Shown: positions 1 through 8,661 of the stretch, piece by piece
Layout: each line of letters starts with the position of its first letter
How positions within the stretch are numbered: position 1 is the first letter of the stretch
Program-made: the position numbers and the translations under genes
The notes under the pieces: generated by a model
Databases searched by the model: none
Told to the model about the DNA's origin: nothing
Seen by the model: the letters and a program-made list of their open reading frames with translations, nothing else
Assembly: GCA_002298905.1 (NCBI GenBank)
Contig: DBMA01000036.1
Location: 1 to 11,407 of the forward strand
From: Mycoplasma sp. UBA710
GTDB lineage: Bacteria > Bacillota_I > Bacilli_A > Mycoplasmatales > Metamycoplasmataceae
DNA length: 11,407 bases
Direction: 5' to 3'

Positions 1-1957
1 TTGAATAATTTTCACCAGTTAAATCTCCTGAATTTGATTTTGAAAATTGTTCATAAATATTACCTAAGAAACCAATAACAGTAGTTCTTTCGTTAATTGT
101 TTCTTGAGCATTAACTGTTGAAGTTAAAACTGTAGGATTGGCATAAGTGGTAATTGTATCTGGGAATGGATTTTCAAAGAAAATTTTTTGTGTTGGATCT
201 TGAATTTTAATAAATTTAATATCTCCATTAACACTGATTGAATTTCATCCTTCATCACGATTTCCTATTGCATAAAAATTGTCATAAAATTTCAATTCTT
301 GCTTTGTAACTTTTTGAGTTGTATATAAACTTGATGTTAAAGTAATTTTAGAAGATGAAACAAAATCATTTTTTACATTTTCAGGTAATTTATTTTTTAA
401 ATCTGAAAACATTGAATATGTGTTAGGAGAAATAGTTGTTGCCGCATTTTCAGTTGAATTTAACATGATGGTTTGTTGAGCTGAAGTGGGTGAACCATTA
501 GAATAAATAGATATTGGATTATAAGTTATTGTACTATTTGCAATATCAGATTCAGATCCTACAGCATAGTATAAAGGTAAAGATAAATCTAAATTTCCAT
601 ATTGTCAAAATGTTAAACTTCTATTTGCTTGTGTTTCTTTAGAAGTAACAATTTTTTTAGAAGTTAAAGTGTCTGAGAAAAATGAAACTTTTTTAATTTT
701 AGTACTATCACTTATAAGTTTTCCTGTAGTTGGATATTGTGATTGTGATGCATCTTTTGTAAATGTGCCTAAAATGGCTGATTTAAAAGTATTTTTGTCA
801 TTTGCTTGAACATCTAAAATACCAAATCTAAGACCTTGCTTTAAATTTAAAGCACCTGGTACTGTAATATCTGTACCTCATTGAATATTAGAAATAGTTT
901 GATTAGCTTTTAATCTAATTAAAACTTCAATCACATCTTGACCATTAGTACCAGTACCTTTTTGAATTACAAAGTTTTCAAATTCTTTATCGTAATTACC
1001 TGTTCCTAATGTTCCATTTGTTCCTAAATTTCATCTTCCAAATACATCTAAAGAAGAAAATAATTGATCAATATTATCTTTATTTTGATTTAAAGGTAAA
1101 TTATTATCTGGATCTTTAGTGTTATTAATAAATAATGTTCCATTAATGGTTGAAGAAGAAGCAGATTTTTTTCAACCAAAAGTTAAAGCATAATTACCTT
1201 CAACTGTAGGATCAATTTCTGCAATTTTTGCTAAATAAGTAAAATCTGCTCCGGCAACACTATTTATGTTTGCTGCAGTTCCTGAACTTGTAGTAGATAA
1301 ATCTGTTGTCAACATACTGCTGTTATTATTTCCAACAGTTGTTAATGAAGATATTTTTGTTCCTTCTTCTATTCCTGATAAAGATAATAGTTTTGATGGA
1401 ATTTCATCAATACCTGTAATTTCACTCATTGATTCAACATAACCAGTTTGATTTTTAATTGCATCTTTTAAAGATTGCACCATTTCATCTGTCATTCAAC
1501 TATTTTGCTGTTTCAAATTATCAAATTCTTTATAAATAGATTTAATATTTTTAACATTTAAAACTTGATTAGCAATGGTAACTAATTCATCTTTAATACT
1601 GCTGCTACCACTAACTGCTGCAATATTATTTTTAAAAGAATTTCAAGAATTATAATTTGTTGTGTCTTCTGAATTGTTTGTATCATTTCACACATTAACT
1701 GAACTATCTAACTTTTTAGAAAGATAAAATAATTCATGTGGACCTATTAAATTATTTTTTTGAGTAGCATTTGAAGAAATACTCTTATTATTAGAGCTTA
1801 TATTATTTGCAAACAAACTTGTTTCATTATTATTAATATTTTGTGTTGTATTAACTAAAGAAACTAAAGCAATGGATGAAGCAGAAAAAACTGTTGCTAG
1901 AGGTAATATTATTTTATTTTTGATATTATTTCCTTTATTTTTATTTTGTTTTTTCAT
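1..1957 (-). CDS. Large N-terminally anchored, Ser/Thr/Asn-rich surface protein, partial (3' end outside window)
   Basis: The reading frame stays open, with TGA read as Trp, from the ATG at 1955-1957 to the left edge, giving 652 residues without a stop. Residues 1-14 are strongly basic, 15-36 form one hydrophobic segment (IILPLATVFSASSIALVSLV), and the rest is hydrophilic and rich in Ser, Thr and Asn. By the positive-inside rule the bulk lies outside the cell, held by an uncleaved signal anchor or released after cleavage. No lipobox cysteine follows the hydrophobic stretch, so it is not a typical lipoprotein. Its ATG lies 2 bases after the stop of the upstream 12-helix gene, which implies co-translation. 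I do not recognise the family. By position it could be the anchored partner in an F1-like ATPase cluster, but no motif shows this. The frame is certain; the function is unknown. Confidence 0.85.
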
Positions 1958-1959
1958 AA

Positions 1960-3579
1960 TTAATCCACCACACTTTCTGAATTATCTTTATTTTCATAAT
2001 TAAATTCTAATTGAGTATCATTTTCTGATTTAGTATTAATTGAAGAATCTTCATTATTTTGATTTTCTAAATCTTCTTTTTTTCTGTTGTCAAAATTAAT
2101 AAATGAGCTCTTTTGATTATTTTGTTCAATAATTAAATAATTTCTATCAATAATTTGATTATTAGACATTCTTGATTTAAAGATTCTTGATATCATTAAA
2201 ATTTTAACAATTAATGAAATAGATAATCCAATCAACATAAATAAACCAAATAATAAATACATGTAATTACTAATAGTTGTTGATGATTGTAAATATCCTG
2301 CAAAAATGATAGCAAATAAAGCTAATGCAATGTTAAATAAAATAGTTCAAATTGATATTGTTGTATTTCTTAAATTCGGTACATTTGCTTGAATTAAGAC
2401 AGAAAAACCATACAATAACATTAAAGTACCAAAAGATAAAATTAGCATTAAAGATTTTTGATCAGAATTTGATGCACCTAATACATTAGTGTTTGATAAT
2501 AATATACCTTGCAATAAAGTTTCTTTTACTAAAACAATTCATGCAAAGACATCCAACATTAAACCGTTATCTATTGATTTAAAAATTTTAGTAATATTAA
2601 ATCCCTTCTTAGATTTTTTAAAGTTATAAAATCTAATTGAAGAAATAACAATTATATAAGGGATTAATAATAAGATATCAATTGCTAATTCAATATAAAT
2701 TGGGGTTGACATTAATCTATTTGTTCAATCTAAAACAACTCCAATATTTGATCATATTAAAGATGCAGCATATACTAAAACAATTACTGAAGCAATGATA
2801 ATTGATGAAACTCTAGCTGATTCTCAATCTTGAATAGCATCAATTTCATTATCTGTTCTTTCTCCTAATAGAACATCTCTATATCTTTTAATAAATGCTA
2901 TTCCAAAACCAAAAACACAAACTGATATTACTAACAATAATAAAGTTAGAATTTGAAATAATAAATCTTCAGTTCCTGTAGAACTTGCTATTCCTAAATC
3001 TAAATGAGTTAGATAAATACCCCCTTCAATTAATCCTATTAAAAATAATGAAATAACTGCAAATGAAATTTTTGCTCATGATAAAGGGAATTGTTTACGA
3101 TACAAACTAAATAAAGAAATAAGATATATAGAAATTAATAAACCTCAACTTGCATATGAAACAGCAAATATAAAATATCTATTTGGATCTGTGTAATTTG
3201 GATATAAAATAGTTGCTACAAGAATTCCTGCACTTAATAAAATAGCATTAATAAAATGAGCAACTACATAGCTTGTCGTATATTTTTTCTTAATGTCTCC
3301 TCTAAATAATCAAAAAATAACAATTAATGAAAAAATTCCTATAACTAACATACCAATAATTGATGTTAATTCAATAATGTCTGGATTTGATGGATCTCTT
3401 TTAATTCCAATATTATATGTTGCTGGTAACATACCAAAGAAAAATCCATAAATAATCCCTGCTAACAATTTAAAAATAGAATCATATTTTCATCTTCTAG
3501 ATACTATTTCTTGATTCGATACAACTACTCTAGATTTAGCAATATTAGTCTTATTATCTTGTAAAACTTCAATAGCCAT
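1960..3579 (-). CDS. 12-transmembrane-helix integral membrane protein with acidic cytoplasmic tail (possible F1-like ATPase-associated membrane protein)
   Basis: 539 residues from an ATG preceded by AAGGAG at 8-base spacing. I count twelve hydrophobic helices, at about residues 37-56, 72-92, 103-125, 134-159, 168-190, 207-230, 257-276, 294-315, 339-361, 375-397, 407-429 and 438-463. Basic clusters sit at the N-terminus (SRRWKYD), after helix 2 (RGDIKKKY), helix 4 (RKQ), helix 6 (KRYRD) and helix 8 (KKSKK), so both ends are cytoplasmic by the positive-inside rule. Residues 464-539 form a hydrophilic tail rich in Asn, Asp and Glu. There is no transporter signature such as Walker A, and no obvious MFS motif. 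It is known that mycoplasma F1-like ATPase clusters encode a 12-helix protein of otherwise unknown type. The helix count and the anchored neighbour fit this, but homology is not demonstrated. It could instead be an unrelated permease-like protein. Confidence 0.8.
1965..1969 (-). promoter_or_regulatory. Ribosome binding site inside the end of the upstream gene
   Basis: On the minus strand GGTGG lies 7 bases before the ATG at 1957. It is formed by the last sense codons (GTG GTG GAT) of the 12-helix membrane protein. It is a G-U-tolerant Shine-Dalgarno match embedded in coding sequence, which fits translational coupling of the two genes. Confidence 0.5.
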
Positions 3580-3665
3580 AAACTTTTCTCCTTCTCTTTA
3601 TATTATTTTAATAATTTTTAGTTTTTTTATTTGATTATTTTTTTCATTAAAAATTTTTATTTACT

Positions 3666-5483
3666 TTATGAATCTAAAAAAACTGTTTCATTATTTTTTA
3701 AAGAATTATTATTTTGTTTATTAATTTTAATAATGGCATTAGGTATTGTAAATTCTCCAAATATTTCTTGTACTGCTAAATTATATCTAATTAAGTTATT
3801 AGGATCATTAGTTGAAGCAATTGAAAAAGAGAATAATATTTTGCTTGAATCATTTGACAATGTAGCTCAATTTATAGAATAAACTGCATTAGTTAAAGCA
3901 CCAGGACTTACAAAATTTAAATTTTCTTGTAATCAATTTTTATTAGTGTAATTTTCTAAAAAATCTTTTTTAGAAGCATTATTTTTTGATGTAATTGTTG
4001 GTTTGATGCTATCTAAGTTTGTAAAATTATTTGTTGCTGCATTTATTTGATTATATAAATCAACATAAGCTTTAGATTGAAATCCTTTAGAAATTGATAT
4101 TGTATATTCTTTGGTTGTTTCAATTTCAGGATGTGAAACTTTAATTGTTAAATTTGCATTCATCTTATATGTATCTTCTGGCGCAAAAGACACATTAACA
4201 ACCTCATAAATTAAACCATTAGAAGGTTGTGTTGTTGGTTCAAAATAAATATAATTTAATGGATTTTGAATTTCTTCATAAGTAAGTTCTTGATTATTTT
4301 TTAAAGTAGGAACCATTTCTAATTCATTAGCATTTAAAACTAAATTTGGAGAAATTGACAATAAATTAGTTCAAGTAATTAATCAAGTAAATTTATCATC
4401 TAATTGGACTTTAATTGCAATCGCCTGTAAATTATTTAATGGAACCTTTTGATTATTTTTATATTCAAAAGGAATATATGCTGGATCAAAAATTAATTTT
4501 TGAATTCTTTTTTTAATTTCTGGTGTAATTTCTGAATTATCATTATTATTAGATTCTTTGCTTTCTAATTTTTCGTTATAAGTTGATTCATTTAATTCAG
4601 GTAAATAAGTTAAATTACCAGTTAAATATTGAGATGATAAAAAACTGTATATTGGACTATCGTCTGAAATTATACCTTTTGAATCTATTGTATAATCTGA
4701 AGATGATCAAATATTACCAGAAAGAGGAATTGAAAAAGATGAATGAACATCTAAATTATATTTGAACGCTTCATTATTTGTTATATACAAATTATTATCG
4801 TCTTTAAAAAATGATGCAGCTAATTGAGAATTAATTTGAGAATTATTAACAAAATTATTAGTTTTAATATTAACATCACTTGGAGAATTAAAATCTGAAA
4901 TATTTGCAGCCACTTCTTTTGTTGATATAACTTGTAGATTGTTATTCAAAAATAAATTATTAATAATTTTGGCTGAATGTGAAGCAAAATTTTGTTTAGA
5001 ATTTTCTGGAGTTGCAAATGATGCTTTAGGAATTGTGATTGTTTGTGTATATGGAATTGAGCTTACACCGTTATATGTCTTTTTTACTTTAACTACAAAG
5101 TTATAGTTATCAGTATTACTACCATTATTAACTATGCTATCAATTGAATAAGCAACACCTTGAGGTGATTTTCAAACATTTTCTGTTTTATCATATTTAA
5201 AACCTTGGTCTTTAAATTCGAATACTGAATTAACTAATGATGTCTGGCAAATATTTTGTCAAAAGAAATCAAAATCATAGTCTTTAGGATTAAATATTAA
5301 ATTCTTTTGTGCTTCTTGTGACATTTGATTAAAAGGAATAAGAGGATAATTTTTAGAGCTATTTAAAATTTCTCTCTTTTTACTATCCAAAAGAATTATT
5401 GTAGTTAAAGCCACACTAGACGCAACTGCAACTGTTAATGTTGGGATACTTCATCCTAAAATTAATTTACTTTTTTTGGTCAT
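3666..5483 (-). CDS. N-terminally anchored surface protein with internal repeats, function unknown
   Basis: 605 residues. The start is fixed by a perfect AGGAGG on the minus strand (5493-5498), 9 bases before the ATG. Basic residues MTKKSK precede one hydrophobic segment (about 8-32, ILGWSIPTLTVAVASSVALT). The rest is hydrophilic with predicted beta character and lies outside the cell if the segment is an anchor. There is no lipobox; the only cysteine is C79. Internal similarity is visible: KNLIFNPKDYDFDF (60-73) resembles QKLIFDPAYIPFEY (328-341). A beta pattern ending in a Tyr-rich strand also occurs three times, near 112-152, 426-465 and 535-573. The gene lies 83 bases after the glycosyltransferase-like gene and 86 bases before the 12-helix gene, all on one strand, suggesting an envelope operon. 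I do not recognise the family. It could be a variable or adhesin-like surface protein, but there are no phase-variation repeats. Confidence 0.82.
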
Positions 5484-5492
5484 ACTTATCAA

Positions 5493-5515
5493 CCTCCTTT
5501 TTTCACAAAAATATA
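5493..5515 (-). promoter_or_regulatory. Candidate -10 box and strong ribosome binding site ahead of the 605-residue surface protein
   Basis: On the minus strand TATATT (5515-5510) is followed by a perfect AGGAGG (5498-5493) and then the ATG at 5483. No convincing -35 box stands at normal spacing, so the promoter part is weak. The ribosome binding site is clear and sets the start. Confidence 0.35.
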
Positions 5516-5566
5516 CATTTTATTAATTTTAACAAATCTATATGATGAATTTACTAATAAAATAAA

Positions 5567-6529
5567 TTAATCTTCTTTTTTAGGAATTTCTCCATGCTCA
5601 ATAAATGGTTTAGTTAGTTTCAAAATTTTTCTTTTTGATAAGTGATAAGATCTTAAAATAATATAATTATCTTTTAAATATTTATGATTAGTTAAAATAT
5701 AATTACCTCTATCTTCCTTATTTGTATTTTCTAAAGCTAAAGCTAATAATTGTAATACTTGTCCATTTACATATGGATTACGGGAAATCATTTTATTTAA
5801 AGTTAAAGACAATAATTCGATTCTTCTAAGATCCATTGGCTTAGGTATTCATGAATGCCTTCTAATAACACCAGCAAATTCTTTTGTGTATCAAATACTA
5901 TTTGATAATAAGATCATTTGAAAAAACATAAAAATATCTTGAAATAATATTTTATCGTTATCTAAAATAATATTTTTGACATTAGCAGTTTTTCAAATCT
6001 TACCTAAAAATAATGGATAAGTTACTAAAGCAATATTATTTTCTACTCATCCTGAATTAAAGGGCATGATTAATTTAGATTTAGATATTATATATTTTTG
6101 TCCTGTTTTTTCAATTTTGTTTTTTGGAATTATAAATTCATCTTTTAAGTCAAATAAATATAAATCCATTTTTAATTCATATAAATTGTTATAAAAATTG
6201 TTTAATCAAGCAGAAAGAATAACATCTCCAGATTTAACAATGGTCATATATTCACAATTTATTATTTGATTTTTTAATAAAAAATTAATAGACATTGGCA
6301 GTCCAAAATATCCTTCTAAAGAGAAAACTCTACAATCTAATTCTTTTGCTTTAATAAAATCATTTAGATGATTTGTAAAAATTTTATTAGCATTATCATT
6401 TAAAATTATTACCTCATAAAAAAAATTATCTAAATCTTGATTTATAATTGAGTTCAAAGTTTTTTTTGTTTCTTCGAAATTACTATTACAATAAACTATA
6501 ATTGAAATCTTTTTAATTTTAATATTCAT
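5567..6529 (-). CDS. Family-2 glycosyltransferase-like protein with degenerate catalytic motifs
   Basis: 320 residues from an ATG preceded by AAGGA. The N-terminus has the GT-A nucleotide-sugar fold pattern: KISIIVYCNSNFEETKKTL (7-25), a strand ending VIILNDN (40-46) where families usually have a DDgS motif, then GYFGLPMSINF (73-83) in the place of the usual NxGxsxARN segment. The position of the metal-binding DxD reads VKSGD (98-102), so only the last Asp is kept. LFQDIFMF (195-202) resembles the acceptor-side ED region. The C-terminal third is helical and carries no recognised domain. Family-2 enzymes transfer sugars to lipids, polysaccharides or proteins at the inner membrane face. With the DxD degraded it may be a divergent active enzyme or an inactive relative. 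It diverges from leuS and is followed on the same strand by surface-protein genes. Confidence 0.7.
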
Positions 6530-6695
6530 AAATTTCCTTTTTGTATGAACTTTGTAATTTGATAATAAATAATATTATGTTTATTTTTTAATAACATTAA
6601 TAAAATTTATAATATTTAACTTGAAATAAAAATATTTTAACAAATTTTTAAAATAAAATAAATGTTATCAATATTTAAAATATAATTTGGTTAAT
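6530..6695. promoter_or_regulatory. Divergent intergenic region between the glycosyltransferase-like gene and leuS
   Basis: 166 bases, almost entirely A and T, must hold promoters for both genes. On the plus side a perfect TATAAT is present next to leuS. On the minus side several near-consensus -10 boxes exist (CATAAT at 6579-6574, TATTAT at 6567-6562), and I cannot choose between them. No -35 match to TTGACA and no operator palindrome stands out. Confidence 0.4.
6681..6686 (+). promoter_or_regulatory. leuS -10 box (TATAAT), implying a leaderless or near-leaderless transcript
   Basis: A perfect TATAAT ends 9 bases before the leuS ATG at 6696. Normal spacing puts transcription start at about 6692-6694, leaving only a few bases of leader and no room for a Shine-Dalgarno site; none is visible. 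No good -35 box is present. Confidence 0.55.
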
Positions 6696-8591
6696 ATGTA
6701 TAATCATAAAAATATTGAAAAAAAATGACAAGAGTATTGATTTAAAAATAAGATATTTAAAACAACTGAGAATAAAAACAAAAAATTTTATGTTTTAGAT
6801 ATGTTTCCATATCCATCTGGTTCAGGTCTTCATGTGGGTCATCCTGAAGGTTATACAGCTACAGATATTATAGCTAGATATAAAAGATTTAAGGGATTTG
6901 ATGTTCTCCATCCAATTGGATGAGACGCTTTTGGTTTGCCTGCTGAACAATATGCAATTCAAACAGGTAATAATCCTGTTAATTTTACTAATAAGAATAT
7001 TGATATATTTAGAAAACAATTACAATCATTGGGTTTTTCTTATGATTATGATAAAGAAATAAATACTACAGATCCTAAATATTATCGTTGAACACAATGA
7101 ATTTTTGCTCAAATGTATAAAAATAATCTAGCTGAAATAAAAGAAATTGAGGTTAATTGATGTGAGCAATTAGGAACAGTTTTAGCAAATGAAGAAGTAC
7201 TAACAGATGAAAAAGGTAATAAAGTAAGTGAAAGAGGTAATTTTCCTGTCATTAAAAAACCGATGAAACAATGAGTTTTAAAAATAACTAATTATGCTGA
7301 TAAATTATTAGATGGTTTAAAAGAAGTAAATTGACCTGAATCATTAATTTCTTTACAAAAAAATTGAATTGGCAAAAAAGTAAATAATGGTAAAGTTACT
7401 TATCATTTAAAAGATTGAGTTTTTGCAAGACAAAGATATTGAGGTGAACCTTTTCCTATAATGTTTGATGAAGATAATAATATTTATCTAATTGAAAATT
7501 TGGTCGAGTTACCTATTATGAATGATATAAAACCATCAGGTGATGGTCAATCTCCATTAGCTAATAATAAAGATTGAGTTAATCTTGAAATTAATGGCAA
7601 AAAATTTAGAAGAGATACTAATACTATGCCGCAATGAGCAGGATCATCTTGATATTATTTAGCTTACATATTAAAAAATGACGATGGTACTTATATTGAT
7701 TTAGATTCTTCTAAAGCTTATGAAAAATTTAAAAAATGATTACCTGTAGATTTATATATAGGTGGTCAAGAGCATGCTGTATTACATCTTTTATATGCTA
7801 GATTTTGACATAAAGTTCTATATGATTTAAAAATTGTTCCTACAAGTGAACCATTTTTAAAATTAGTAAACCAAGGAATGATTCTTGGTAAAGATAATCA
7901 AAAAATGTCTAAATCAAAAGGAAATATTGTTAATCCTAATGATATTATTGATCAATTTGGAGCTGACACTTTAAGATTATATGAAATGTTTATGGGACCT
8001 TTAGTTGAAACTAAACCATGGAATGATAAAAATCTTTTAGCTACTAGAAAATGATTGGAACGTGTTTGAAGATTATTTGAAAAATTTATTAATTCTGAAA
8101 TTAAATTAAATAAAGAAGTGCAAAATAAAGAATTAGATTCGATATATCATATAACAATTAAAGATGTAACTCAATGCATTGAAGATTTAAAATTTAATAT
8201 AGCGATTTCAAAAATGATGGTTTATATAAATTTTCTATATAAATTAAGTGAAGTAAATGATATTAAATATTTTACAAATTTTTTAATTATATTATCTCCT
8301 TTTGCACCTCATATAGCTGAAGAATTAATGGAAAAAATGCAACAAAAAACTTTAGAAAATTATAAATGACCAATATGAAATAAAAAAGAAATTATTGTTA
8401 CAAATGTTACTATGTCTATTCAAGTAAACGGAAAATTAAGAGCTACAATGGAATTAGAATTAAATTATGATGATAATGAAGCAATATCTATGGCTAAAAA
8501 AATAGCTAATGTTGACAAATATATTTCTGGTAAAAATATTATTAAAGTCATTCATGTAAAAAACAAAATTATTAATTTTGTAGTAAATTAA
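6696..8591 (+). CDS. leuS: Leucyl-tRNA synthetase lacking the CP1 editing domain
   Basis: This cytoplasmic class I synthetase charges tRNA-Leu with leucine using ATP. It has 631 residues; bacterial enzymes usually have 800-880. The N-terminus matches the family (IEKKWQEYWF, 7-16), followed by FPYPSGSGLHVGH (37-49) with the HIGH-type motif and HPIGWDAFGLPAEQYA (72-87). KMSKSKGN is at 403-410, with PFAPHIAEEL (535-544) in the anticodon-binding helical domain and a C-terminal tRNA-binding domain with VNGKLR (577-582). At 221-252 the sequence runs from QKNWIGK straight to VTYHLKDW and RQRYWGE. The roughly 190-residue CP1 domain, with the Thr-rich and Asp motifs that hydrolyse mischarged tRNA, is absent. 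The frame is intact, so this is a clean deletion, not decay. The leucine-specific insertion region before KMSKS remains. One Trp (442) is TGG and the other 20 are TGA. It is the only plus-strand gene here. Confidence 0.98.
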
Positions 8592-8651
8592 ATTATTTTT
8601 ATTAAAAAAATTAACATAAAATATTTCTTGTAATTTATTGATTAATAAATT
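8591..8651. terminator. Convergent gap with two AT-only inverted repeats, possible bidirectional terminator
   Basis: leuS and the 713-residue gene converge here. One near-perfect hairpin (8591-8612) pairs AATT-A-TTTTT with AAAAAAATT, with one bulged A. A second (8632-8651) is a perfect 8-base stem, AATTTATT with AATAAATT, around GATT. On the minus strand the second is followed after about 20 bases by a T run. Stems of pure A-T pairs are weak and can occur by chance at this composition. Confidence 0.3.
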
Positions 8652-8661
8652 TATACATATA

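Noticed and set aside
3631..3882. Plus-strand open frame of 83 codons opposite the end of the 605-residue surface protein gene
   Set aside because: It lies antisense to an intact minus-strand gene and the short gap after it. It has no convincing ribosome site, and it appears to be a by-product of AT-rich antisense sequence.
1..5483. Lipoprotein signal peptides on the surface-protein genes
   Set aside because: No cysteine follows any of the N-terminal hydrophobic segments, so the lipobox is absent. They are better described as signal-anchored or secreted.
6822..7019. Minus-strand open frame of 65 codons inside leuS
   Set aside because: It is antisense to the highly conserved HIGH-motif region of LeuRS and has no independent signals.
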